13,827 bases of DNA from an uncultured Flavobacteriales bacterium. Its GTDB lineage: Bacteria; Bacteroidota; Bacteroidia; Flavobacteriales; Weeksellaceae. A program made the translations under genes and the position numbers. The notes under the pieces were generated by a model. That model worked only from the letters and a program-made list of their open reading frames with translations, did not search any database and was not told where the DNA came from. The stretch is from NCBI GenBank assembly GCA_937973555.1, contig CALJKL010000084.1, positions 1 through 13,827 of the forward strand. The letters are read 5' to 3'. Shown here piece by piece: positions 1-7,175 of the stretch (its first letter is position 1; each line of letters starts with the position of its first letter).

Positions 1-210
1 TTGACAGAGAGAAGCAATATGATTGGTCAGATTACTGCACATATTTTCATCAGCCATTCTAAGATCATGTTTTCTTGTCCATAATAATCCATTTGATCCA
101 TTATCAATTATATTTTCGTATAAGAATTTAGCCTCATCTAAATCTTTTTTATTTTGTTTTAGAACTTTTGCGGATTGTCCTACGTCATTATTAATCTTAT
201 TTTTATTATC
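1..210 (-). other. Unrecognised open frame, cut by the left edge; possible gene remnant
   Basis: The minus strand is open for 70 codons from the left edge up to a TAG at 211-213. The predicted peptide is hydrophilic and protein-like, with segments such as KKDLDEAKFLYENIIDNGS and GLLWTRKHDLRMADENM. There is no ATG, GTG or TTG near the upstream end that would give a normal start; the first in-frame ATG is at 55-57, deep inside the protein-like stretch. It could be a gene remnant that lost its 5' end, a gene starting at 57 that continues left, or a chance open frame. The opposite strand is also open (23-241), but that translation is rich in Phe, Leu and Ser, as is common for an antisense shadow. 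I do not recognise a family. It lies downstream of the fabH terminator, so it is not an extension of fabH. Confidence 0.3.
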
Positions 211-247
211 CTATTTTATAATTCCCTTAATTATAAATTAAAAATTT

Positions 248-273
248 AAAAAAACCCTGCAAAATTTGCAGGG
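248..273 (-). terminator. Intrinsic terminator of fabH
   Basis: The arms CCCTGC (255-260) and GCAGGG (268-273) form a hairpin with an AT-only loop; inner A-T pairing can lengthen the stem. On the minus strand the hairpin is followed at once by seven T (248-254). It lies just after the fabH stop codon at 281. Confidence 0.85.
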
Positions 274-280
274 CTTTTCT

Positions 281-1303
281 TTAATAATTAAACAGCACGC
301 TGCCCCAGGTAAAGCCGCTTCCAAAAGCGGTTAAGCAAACTAAGTCGCCTTTTTTCACTTTGCCTTCATCTAAAGCTTCGCAAAGTGCAATAGGGATAGA
401 CGCTGCCGTAGTGTTGCCATATTTCTGAATATTGATAAATACTTTTTCTTCGGGCAATTTCAGAGAATGCTGCACAAACTGAGCAATTCTGATATTGGCC
501 TGATGCGGAATAAACATATCCAAATCATCTAACGTTTTACCTGCTTTGCCTAGAGCTTCCATCAAACTTTCAGGAAAGCGCTGCACGGCATGTTTAAACA
601 CGAAATTACCATTCATCACCGGATAAATATCTTGAGAAGTAATGGCTTCAGGTTCCTTTAAAAGGCGGTCTGCCCAACCCATTTTAGTTCCCGGGAATTT
701 CACGGCGAGTTCTTCGGCGTATTTTCCTTCAGAATGCATATTCACGGCCAATATATTTCCTTCTTTTTCATCTTCAGTAGCCGACAAGATTACTGCCCCG
801 GCACCATCGCCAAAAATAACGGAAACACCTCTTCCTTCATCCGAAAAATCGAGACCAAAAGAATGGATTTCTGCCCCTACCACCAATATGTTTTTATAGG
901 TTCCTGCTTTTATAAAAGCATCTGCCACACTCATGGCATACACAAATCCTGAACATTGGTTTCTAACATCCAACGCCCCAATGGTATCACAGCCTAATAA
1001 ATCTTGCAACACCACCCCGCTTCCAGGAAAAAAATAATCTGGACTTAAGGTTGCAAAAACAATAAAGTCCAAATCTTTCGCTGTAAGATTGGCCTTAGCC
1101 AAAGCTTTCTCTGCAGCTCTTTTGGCAAAAACTGCTGTCGTTTCTTCGCTGTCGTTTCGGTTTTTTCGATGGCGTCTTTGTTTGATGCCCGTTCTTTCGG
1201 TAATCCATTCGTCATTAGTGGTCATCAATTGAGATAGATCATCATTGGTCACCACATTCTCCGGAACATAGTATCCGTAACCTTTTATGATACTTTTTGT
1301 CAT
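281..1303 (-). CDS. fabH: 3-oxoacyl-[ACP] synthase III (KAS III, FabH family)
   Basis: A cytoplasmic condensing enzyme that starts fatty acid synthesis by joining an acyl-CoA primer to malonyl-ACP. With the ATG at 1303 it has 340 residues, close to the usual FabH length. The full KAS III catalytic triad is visible: Cys117 in RNQCSGF, His267 in FIPHQAN and Asn297 in YGNTTAAS. The C-terminal glycine motif FGSGFTWGSVLF is also present. An in-frame TTG at 1327 would add eight residues, but it lies inside the predicted -7 promoter element, so the ATG is preferred. The gene stands alone between its own promoter and terminator, without plsX, rpmF or other fab genes beside it. It may therefore be a second, specialised KAS III (for example for branched or otherwise unusual primers) rather than the main FabH; the sequence alone does not decide this. 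Confidence 0.93.
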   Translation of the reverse strand: MTKSIIKGYGYYVPENVVTNDDLSQLMTTNDEWITERTGIKQRRHRKNRNDSEETTAVFAKRAAEKALAKANLTAKDLDFIVFATLSPDYFFPGSGVVLQDLLGCDTIGALDVRNQCSGFVYAMSVADAFIKAGTYKNILVVGAEIHSFGLDFSDEGRGVSVIFGDGAGAVILSATEDEKEGNILAVNMHSEGKYAEELAVKFPGTKMGWADRLLKEPEAITSQDIYPVMNGNFVFKHAVQRFPESLMEALGKAGKTLDDLDMFIPHQANIRIAQFVQHSLKLPEEKVFINIQKYGNTTAASIPIALCEALDEGKVKKGDLVCLTAFGSGFTWGSVLFNY

Positions 1304-1324
1304 TTCGTCTTTAATTTGTAAAGG

Positions 1325-1332
1325 CAAAAATA
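1325..1332 (-). promoter_or_regulatory. Predicted -7 element of fabH
   Basis: The minus strand reads TATTTTTG, matching the Bacteroidota -7 consensus TAnnTTTG, about 21 bases upstream of the chosen ATG. No TTTG box lies at exactly 19 bp; the nearest good one is about 24 bp upstream, so the -33 part is weak. Confidence 0.5.
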
Positions 1333-1446
1333 TGATTTTATTTTCAACATATTATTCAAAAAATCATGTGTTTAATCATAATGATAAAGTAATATTCTTG
1401 AAAATCAACCATAATAATTTATCCATTAAAATACTTGCATTTTTCT

Positions 1447-1454
1447 TAAATTTG
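1447..1454 (+). promoter_or_regulatory. Predicted -7 element of corA
   Basis: TAAATTTG matches TAnnTTTG and ends 16 bases before the corA ATG. I see no convincing -33 box at the usual spacing. The rest of the fabH-corA gap (about 1333-1446) is very AT-rich and holds nothing else I can name; no magnesium-sensing leader is evident. Confidence 0.4.
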
Positions 1455-1470
1455 ATAAAATTTAAATGAT

Positions 1471-2376
1471 ATGGCCATCACTTTTCTTCATGAAACTGAC
1501 AATTACCAATGGATTGATGTTTTGGATATGAAACCCGAAGACATTCCTGTAATTTCAGAAAAATACGACATCAATCATCTTTTGTTGGAAGACTGCATAG
1601 ATCCGAACCATTTGCCGAAATTTGAAGATCTTGACGGATTGAAATTTTTCCTTACAAGACTTAATACCTCCACCGAAAGGCTTTCATTGAATACCATCAG
1701 CGATGTAAGTACAAAATTGGGAATTTTCCTAAGAGACAACCTTATCATAACCGTTCACAGAATAGAAAATGATGCCATAAAAAGCCTTGCCAATCAAATT
1801 AAAAACGATAAGTTTCCCAATTCCAATCCTTATAAAATTGCGTTGGAATTGGCCAAAAGGATTTTCGCTTCTTTCGATAAAGAAAACGACAATCTTTTGG
1901 AACAAATTGACAAAATGGAGAACGAAATTTTCTTGAAAAATGTTTCTAATTCTGCACAACTAAAGCGGCTTTACCGCTTTAAAAGAAAAGTAGGATTGAA
2001 CCTGAAAGTACTGAATCTTTCTTCGGAATGGGTAAATTCTTTTGACAAACTGCCTTTGGAAGAAGTGGAAATAAAAGACCTGAAAGACAGTTACAAAGAC
2101 TCTTTAAGTGATTTTGACCACCTTACTTTTCAAACTACCAACCTCATCAGCTTGTTTTTGGCCTTATCTGACCAAAAAGCCAATCAGGTCATGAAAACTT
2201 TGGCCGTCTATTCGGTTTATTTTTTACCGATTACCTTCATTGCAGGCGTTTATGGCATGAACTTTAACTTTATGCCTGAGCTAAGGCACCCCTTTGGCTA
2301 TTTTGCCGTGCTTGGCCTTATGGCACTCATCGTCATCATTACTTTTATATATGTTAGAAACAGAAAATGGTTATAA
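1471..2376 (+). CDS. corA: CorA-family magnesium/cobalt channel
   Basis: An inner-membrane, pentameric divalent-cation channel, mainly for Mg2+ uptake. The 301-residue protein has the family layout: a long soluble N-terminal domain (about 1-240) with an acidic and charged helical part, then two C-terminal membrane helices (about 243-261 and 276-294). The signature YGMNF lies between them (GMN at 262-264), and the protein ends with a short basic tail, RNRKWL, typical of CorA. The loop after GMN carries an acidic residue (MPEL), as expected at the pore mouth. The gene is transcribed alone from the fabH-corA gap and ends in a hairpin shared with the efflux operon. Transport of Mg2+ as opposed to Co2+, Ni2+ or Zn2+ cannot be read from the sequence, but the GMN motif favours Mg2+/Co2+. 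Confidence 0.93.
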   Translation: MAITFLHETDNYQWIDVLDMKPEDIPVISEKYDINHLLLEDCIDPNHLPKFEDLDGLKFFLTRLNTSTERLSLNTISDVSTKLGIFLRDNLIITVHRIENDAIKSLANQIKNDKFPNSNPYKIALELAKRIFASFDKENDNLLEQIDKMENEIFLKNVSNSAQLKRLYRFKRKVGLNLKVLNLSSEWVNSFDKLPLEEVEIKDLKDSYKDSLSDFDHLTFQTTNLISLFLALSDQKANQVMKTLAVYSVYFLPITFIAGVYGMNFNFMPELRHPFGYFAVLGLMALIVIITFIYVRNRKWL

Positions 2377-2406
2377 AAAAAAGACATCAAATTGATGTCT
2401 TTTTTA
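2377..2406. terminator. Bidirectional terminator between corA and the efflux operon
   Basis: The arms GACATC (2383-2388) and GATGTC (2394-2399) enclose an AAATT loop and are flanked by a run of A on the left and T on the right, so each strand reads hairpin plus T-run. It directly follows the corA stop codon and lies three bases past the stop of the emrB-like gene. Confidence 0.85.
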
Positions 2407-2408
2407 TG

Positions 2409-3986
2409 TTAATGCATTTCGCTTGCTTCTATTGTCCTGCCTCCCTTTTTCCGTTCTTTAATCAACAAGATAAAAGGAATACAGATAAGGAACATGATAC
2501 CCAAATACAGGAAAACATCCATATAAGATAAGACCGCGGCTTGCTTCATCACCGAAAAATCTAATATTTTGTAGGCTGCCTTCAAGGCCTGATCCGGCGT
2601 CATTCCTTTTGCAATAAAATTAGCTTTAAGCCCCGCCAATCGTTGTTGAACCATCAAACTATTGCTGTCTAATTTGGATACCAAATCGCTTCTGTAAAAC
2701 ATATTTCTATTAGAAATAAAGGTAGTAATAGCTGCCACCCCAAAGGAGCCCCCCAACTGCCTCATCATCCCCGTAAAGGCAGAACCCTGGCCAATTTGCT
2801 GCCCTTTTAAAGTGCTTAAAGCCAAACTGGTAATCGGGATAAAAAGCAAACCAAGCCCCATCCCCCTCATGATGAGCATCCAAAAGAATTCTTCTTTGGA
2901 GGTATCCGGTGTCAGAATTTTATACCCCCAAAAACTGTACACAAAGAAGATGAACATGCCCAGTGCTACCAGAATCTGCTGCTTAATACCCTTATTGAGC
3001 AATTTGGCAATCAATGGCATCATAAAGGCGGTAGTTAATGCTGCCGGAATCATTAAAGCCCCAGACTGCAAGGCCGTCCACCCCAAAACACTTTGGGTAT
3101 ATAATGGGATGATAAACGTAGAGCCATACAACCCAAAACCAAGGATAAAGGACATAATGGTACCTATCCTGAGGTTTCCGTTTTTCAAAACCCTCAATTC
3201 TACGATGGGATGTTCGCAGGTGAGTTCTCGCCAAATAAAGAAAATCAATCCAAAGATGGATGCCAAAGACAAACCGATAATCCAATTGCTTTCGAACCAA
3301 TCGTCTTCATGGCCTTTTTCTAAAATATATTGCAATGAACCTACCGTAATAGCCAAAAGGAAAATCCCCAACCAATCTACTTCACTGGCAGATTTTTTCT
3401 CGGCATATTTAGGACTTCTCACAAACTGAAGGGTCAATAAGGTAGCCACAATCCCAATAGGAATGTTGATGTAAAAAATAAACGGCCAACTGTAATTGTC
3501 TACAATATACCCTCCCAATGGTGGCCCCAAAGTAGGACCAATAATTACCCCCAAGCCATAAATGGCCTGTGCCATACTTCTCTTTTCAACAGGATAAGAT
3601 TCTGTGATGATGGTTTGGGATGTTACCAAAAGGGCACCCCCACCAATTCCCTGCATCAGCCTGAAAAAGACGAGTTCCCAAATATTGGTAGCATTACCAC
3701 ACAAAAAGGAAAATACGGTAAATATAATAATGGAAGCCGCAAAGTAATTTCTTCTGCCAAACTGCTGCGAGAGCCAACTCGTCATTGGCACAATGATCAC
3801 ATTCCCAATGGCATAAGCGGTAATAACCCACCCTACCTCAGACAGTGTAGCGCCTAGGTTTCCTTTCATCTCGTTCAGTGCCACGTTCACGATAGTGGTA
3901 TCTACTATCTCTAGCAATGCACAGAGAATGGCGGTAATGGTAATAATTACCCTTCTTGCTCCAAATTCTACTAATGAATCTTGCAT
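2409..3986 (-). CDS. emrB: EmrB/QacA-type MFS drug efflux pump (DHA2, 14 TM)
   Basis: Inner-membrane proton/drug antiporter of the DHA2 branch of the major facilitator superfamily. It has 525 residues, the usual length for 14 membrane helices. Motifs in order: DTTIVNVAL in TM1 (30-38), the motif A-like loop WLSQQFGRRNYF (71-82), the antiporter motif C segment GLGVIIGPTLGPPLGGY (144-160), and WPFIFYINIPIG (167-178), characteristic of EmrB-like pumps. It is the last gene of the tetR-tolC-emrA-emrB operon, with only four bases between the emrA stop and this ATG. With the EmrA-like adaptor and TolC-like channel it should form a tripartite exporter that moves hydrophobic toxic compounds across both membranes. 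The substrate cannot be inferred. A 205-codon open frame on the opposite strand (2812-3429) is an antisense shadow. Confidence 0.93.
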   Translation of the reverse strand: MQDSLVEFGARRVIITITAILCALLEIVDTTIVNVALNEMKGNLGATLSEVGWVITAYAIGNVIIVPMTSWLSQQFGRRNYFAASIIIFTVFSFLCGNATNIWELVFFRLMQGIGGGALLVTSQTIITESYPVEKRSMAQAIYGLGVIIGPTLGPPLGGYIVDNYSWPFIFYINIPIGIVATLLTLQFVRSPKYAEKKSASEVDWLGIFLLAITVGSLQYILEKGHEDDWFESNWIIGLSLASIFGLIFFIWRELTCEHPIVELRVLKNGNLRIGTIMSFILGFGLYGSTFIIPLYTQSVLGWTALQSGALMIPAALTTAFMMPLIAKLLNKGIKQQILVALGMFIFFVYSFWGYKILTPDTSKEEFFWMLIMRGMGLGLLFIPITSLALSTLKGQQIGQGSAFTGMMRQLGGSFGVAAITTFISNRNMFYRSDLVSKLDSNSLMVQQRLAGLKANFIAKGMTPDQALKAAYKILDFSVMKQAAVLSYMDVFLYLGIMFLICIPFILLIKERKKGGRTIEASEMH

Positions 3987-3990
3987 ATTT

Positions 3991-5088
3991 TTATTTTACC
4001 TCTACATCTACTTTTACGTTCATGCCGGCTCTAAATTTATTGGCTGTAGCAGCATCTAGATTTTTGAATATAATTTTCACTGGAACTCTTTGCACCACTT
4101 TCACGAAATTTCCACTGGCATTATCCGGAGGAAGGATAGAAAACATAGACCCTGTAGCAGGAGAAATAGACCCTACTACTCCTTCAAAAGTATGATCCGG
4201 AAAAGCATCTATACTGATTTCTACTTTTTGTCCTTCTACCATTTTAGACAATTGGGTTTCTTTAAAATTGGCTACAATCCACTTATCATTATTCAAAACA
4301 ATACTGAACAATTGTGAACCTGCCTGTAAATATTGACCAATCTGCACTGGAACTTTAGACACATACCCGTCTTGTTTTGCAGTAATAACAGTATAAGAAA
4401 GATTTAGTTTTGCATTTTGCACATCTACTTCTCTTTGTTTAACAATAGAACCTGCAACTCCTATTTGTTGAGAAGTGGCTTCTGACTGAGAAGTTACAAA
4501 ACCTGTCTGCTGAGAAGCCTGATTTTTCTGCTCTACCAACACCTGCAATTGTCTGTCGGCAGACTGTTTTGCAGCCAACACTTGGTCATATTGCTGTTGG
4601 GTAATAGAATGGTCTTTCACCAAATTTTCATATCTCTTTAGGTCTTGGGTGGTTTTCCAAACGTTAACTTTTGCGGCTTCTATCTGTGCATTGGCAGCAT
4701 TAACCGCAGCATTAGAAGTATTGATGCTTTTGCTAGCTGCCACTGCACCAGCCTTTGCAGAGTTAAGATTACTCATGGCTGTACCCAAAGCCGCTTCTGC
4801 TTGTTCTAGAACAATTTTTTGGTCTTTATTTTCCAAAACGATTAAAGTATCTCCTTTCTTTACAAACTGATTGTCTTTTACTTTTACCTCTGCCACATAT
4901 CCCGAAATTTTAGAAATCACAGGACTAACGTTAGAAGCAATTTGAGCATCATCAGTTTCTTCATGAGAATTGCCATACATCCATTTTTTGATACCAAAGA
5001 TGGCTCCCGCCACAATGACAATTCCTAAAATAATCCCAAAAACAGGGCTTTTTTTCTTTTTCGATTGATTTATCGTTGAATTTTCCAT
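3991..5088 (-). CDS. emrA: EmrA-like membrane fusion protein (HlyD family)
   Basis: Periplasmic adaptor that links the EmrB-like pump to the outer-membrane channel. The 365-residue protein has a short basic cytoplasmic N-terminus (KKKK at 10-13), one membrane anchor (about 15-33), then the EmrA hallmark TDDAQIASNVSPVISKISG, which begins the lipoyl/barrel-sandwich domain. A long Ala/Gln-rich alpha-helical hairpin follows (roughly 85-215, coiled coil), then the second lipoyl half (TVITAKQDGYVSKVPVQIGQ) and the beta-barrel. The segment GSMFSILPPDNASGNFVKVV is typical of the EmrA subfamily. It lies 30 bases after the tolC-like gene and four bases before the pump gene, consistent with one mRNA. 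The long hairpin suggests direct docking onto the TolC-like protein. I saw no missing domain. Confidence 0.93.
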   Translation of the reverse strand: MENSTINQSKKKKSPVFGIILGIVIVAGAIFGIKKWMYGNSHEETDDAQIASNVSPVISKISGYVAEVKVKDNQFVKKGDTLIVLENKDQKIVLEQAEAALGTAMSNLNSAKAGAVAASKSINTSNAAVNAANAQIEAAKVNVWKTTQDLKRYENLVKDHSITQQQYDQVLAAKQSADRQLQVLVEQKNQASQQTGFVTSQSEATSQQIGVAGSIVKQREVDVQNAKLNLSYTVITAKQDGYVSKVPVQIGQYLQAGSQLFSIVLNNDKWIVANFKETQLSKMVEGQKVEISIDAFPDHTFEGVVGSISPATGSMFSILPPDNASGNFVKVVQRVPVKIIFKNLDAATANKFRAGMNVKVDVEVK

Positions 5089-5118
5089 TTTATTGAAATA
5101 ATATTTTGAGTTTCTTAA

Positions 5119-6426
5119 TTATTGATTTAAAATTCCTGAAGTCTGTAATAATTTTTTATATGCCAAAGAAGCATCTGCTTTTGCATTGATGAGGTTTACT
5201 TTAGCACTTATCAAAGAAGCATCTGCGTCTAACAAATCTGTAATATTGGCCAAGCCGTTATCGTATTTGTTTTTGGTAATTCTAAAGTTTTCTTCAGCTT
5301 GTTCCAAAGCTCTCTGATAGACTTCTATTTTCTTCTGAGCCAAAAGTGAATTCTGATACTCTCTGTTCACCTCTAGTTTTATTTGGTCATTTAGGAGTTC
5401 ATTATTGGCCTGCACCTGCTGTTCTCTGGCTTTGGCTTTAAGTAAAGAAGAGTTTTTCTTCCAAAGATTATCCAAATTATATTGTACCCCTACCCCTACA
5501 TTGATGGCATTGGTAACCGTTACAAATCCCGGAACATCTGCTGCAAAATAACCACCGGTAAGGGCAAAACTAGGCAAGCTTTCTGCTTTTGCTGCCTTAG
5601 CACCAATATTAGCAGCCTTCATTTGATAATCCATCGCCTGCAAATCTTTTCTGTTTTGATTGGCTTGAGTCAAATAATAAGATACCGCTTGACTCTCCTG
5701 TAATGCTGTAATATAAGCATCATCTACCTTCAAAATTGTTGTTTCTGGAAGCCCCAAAAGCAAATCCATGTTGATGTTGGCAATATTGTAGTTGTTGTTT
5801 GCATCCAACAACTGAAGTTCTATGTTAGCCGTTTGCAACTGAGCTTTTAAACGGTCATTTCTAGCCATCAAACCATTATTTTCCAGTTTTAGAAAAGTTT
5901 CATCTCTTTTGCGGGAAGCATTTAGATTTTCCTCCAACACTTTGATGATTTGAGAAGCTTTAAATAAATTATTGTAGGCCTGAGAAATATTAAAAACAAT
6001 TGCATTTTTATCATTCTCTGCCATCAGTTTAGAAGCTTCTACCAAATATTTGGCAGACTGGATGCCATATTTAATCCTTCCTCCGGCATAGATAGGAAAA
6101 GTAAGATTGGCGGAGCCGTACATCAAATTATTGACTTTTAAATTGGATACTGCAGAAGAACCCGTTTTAAGGTCTACCGTTGGGCTGAAAAGATGCAGAT
6201 AACTGGCCCCTAATTTAAAATCGGGCAATTGTCTGTTTTTGGCCTCTACCCATTGGGAAGTGGTCTCTTCTATTTTCGCTGCATCAATCTTTAGATTTTT
6301 ACTGTTTTTCAACCCTAAATCTACTGCTTCATTCAGCGAGATTGTTCTGGCTTCTTGCCCTGAAACCTGGGACATGCTTATTGCTAATAGCAATAGCCCA
6401 AAAATGTTTCTACTTTTTTTCTTCAT
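5119..6426 (-). CDS. tolC: TolC-family outer-membrane efflux protein
   Basis: Outer-membrane channel and periplasmic tunnel of the tripartite exporter. The 435-residue precursor has a Sec signal peptide (basic MKKKSRN, hydrophobic core, probable cleavage near SQVSG-QEA at residue 23). Two repeated outer-membrane efflux (OEP) halves follow; each begins with a helix rich in Ala, Asn and Lys (first SLNEAVDLGLKNSKNLKID, second in the QAMDYQMKAANIGAKAAKAE region). The C-terminal helix contains the family-like NKYDNGLANITDLLDADASL. There is no lipobox Cys after the signal, so it is not predicted to be a lipoprotein, unlike OprM. Its ATG overlaps the end of tetR by 17 bases in another frame, so translation may be coupled. 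Being encoded with emrA and emrB implies a dedicated rather than shared channel. Confidence 0.93.
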   Translation of the reverse strand: MKKKSRNIFGLLLLAISMSQVSGQEARTISLNEAVDLGLKNSKNLKIDAAKIEETTSQWVEAKNRQLPDFKLGASYLHLFSPTVDLKTGSSAVSNLKVNNLMYGSANLTFPIYAGGRIKYGIQSAKYLVEASKLMAENDKNAIVFNISQAYNNLFKASQIIKVLEENLNASRKRDETFLKLENNGLMARNDRLKAQLQTANIELQLLDANNNYNIANINMDLLLGLPETTILKVDDAYITALQESQAVSYYLTQANQNRKDLQAMDYQMKAANIGAKAAKAESLPSFALTGGYFAADVPGFVTVTNAINVGVGVQYNLDNLWKKNSSLLKAKAREQQVQANNELLNDQIKLEVNREYQNSLLAQKKIEVYQRALEQAEENFRITKNKYDNGLANITDLLDADASLISAKVNLINAKADASLAYKKLLQTSGILNQ

Positions 6427-7039
6427 AACCCAAAAGGTCTTTTAGTAATGTTATTAAATTATTAGTAAGATTATCATAATAGTTTTTAATGAAGTCACCC
6501 TCTTCCATTTCCGCAAGCTCTTCGTACATACTCATGCTTTGTTTTGCGTAAAAAACGGTACCAATCACTACAGAATGCATAAAAAACAAATCTGGTTTTT
6601 TGGTGAAAATTCCTTTTTGGAAACCTTCATTCAAAAGATTTTGAAATATTTTTAGAAAACCCATTTTAGAAGTCCTCAGAAAACTGATAATCTGCTCGTT
6701 TCCACTATTGTTAATGTTATAAACCGACTGCAAAATAGAATAAAATTCAGGAAGGGTTTTTACACGTTTTACATAATTTTCTATAATTTTACTGAGTTTT
6801 TCCCATTCGCCAAGCTCATTATTTTCTATAATTTCATGAGCAAAAGAAAGCCCTTCTGCCATTCTTACTTTAAAAATCTCTTCGAAAAGTTTTTCTTTAG
6901 AGCCAAAATAATATGAAATCATAGAGACATTAACTTGTGCTGCTCCAGCAATATCTCTGGTTGACGTTGCATCAAAACCCTTTTGAGCAAAGAGTTTTTC
7001 CGCTGTAAAAAGAATTTTTTTATCCGTTGAAGTTTCCAC
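6410..7039 (-). CDS. TetR-family transcriptional repressor of the efflux operon
   Basis: A DNA-binding dimer that probably represses its own operon until a drug-like ligand binds its C-terminal domain. The N-terminal helix-turn-helix is clear: STRDIAGAAQVNVSMISYYF, followed by GSKEKLFEEIF, the classic TetR helix 3-4 pattern. The C-terminal part (after about residue 55) is an alpha-helical ligand/dimer domain without close family markers. I chose the GTG at 7039 (209 residues, typical length). The longer frame begins with a TTG at 7084, inside the predicted operator and upstream of the expected transcript start, so that start is implausible. The gene ends with TAG at 6410, 17 bases inside the tolC-like gene. 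It is first in a four-gene operon with the pump genes, which together with the palindrome at its promoter argues for autoregulation. Confidence 0.9.
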   Translation of the reverse strand: METSTDKKILFTAEKLFAQKGFDATSTRDIAGAAQVNVSMISYYFGSKEKLFEEIFKVRMAEGLSFAHEIIENNELGEWEKLSKIIENYVKRVKTLPEFYSILQSVYNINNSGNEQIISFLRTSKMGFLKIFQNLLNEGFQKGIFTKKPDLFFMHSVVIGTVFYAKQSMSMYEELAEMEEGDFIKNYYDNLTNNLITLLKDLLGYEEKK

Positions 7040-7058
7040 TGTTTGTATTTTATGGCTG

Positions 7059-7089
7059 CAAATGTACAAAAAAATTAAAATCAATCAAA
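7059..7089 (-). promoter_or_regulatory. Promoter of the tetR-tolC-emrA-emrB operon
   Basis: The minus strand has TTTG (7086-7089), then exactly 19 bases, then TACATTTG (7059-7066). This matches the Bacteroidota sigma consensus TTTG-N19-TAnnTTTG at both boxes. The transcript should start near 7053-7055, leaving a short A-rich leader before the GTG at 7039. Confidence 0.8.
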
Positions 7090-7100
7090 CGATTGATTGA
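7081..7100. promoter_or_regulatory. Probable TetR operator
   Basis: The arms TCAATCAA (7081-7088) and TTGATTGA (7093-7100) are perfect inverted repeats around the 4-base spacer ACGA, 20 bp in all, a normal size for a TetR-dimer site. The left arm covers most of the -33 box of the tetR promoter (7086-7089), so bound repressor would block polymerase. Assignment to this TetR is inferred from position. Confidence 0.72.
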
Positions 7101-7123
7101 ATATTTTTTTAAGTTTTATTTTC

Positions 7124-7154
7124 TTCGATTTATACTAATTATTTTATACCTTTG
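7124..7154 (+). promoter_or_regulatory. Promoter of the Cys-repeat protein gene
   Basis: TTCG (7124-7127, one mismatch to TTTG), 19 bases, then TACCTTTG (7147-7154, full match to TAnnTTTG). The -7 box ends 21 bases before the ATG at 7176. The tetR operator lies 23 bases upstream of the -33 box, so a repressor bound there would not cover this promoter directly. Confidence 0.65.
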
Positions 7155-7175
7155 ATTCATTAAAATAGAATCAAT

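Noticed and set aside
178..188. Idea of a CRISPR, IS end or tRNA in the left-edge region
   Set aside because: No repeated units, no terminal inverted repeats, no cloverleaf pattern; only AT-rich sequence.
23..241. 72-codon open frame on the plus strand at the left edge
   Set aside because: Composition rich in Phe, Leu, Ser and Ile with no domain and no promoter; it is antisense to a more protein-like minus-strand frame.
1375..1385. Short palindrome ATCAT-A-ATGAT in the fabH-corA gap
   Set aside because: Only 5-bp arms in very AT-rich DNA; expected by chance and not placed on either promoter.
2812..3429. 205-codon plus-strand open frame
   Set aside because: It lies wholly antisense to the conserved EmrB-type pump gene; its translation has no recognisable domain and it has no promoter or start context.
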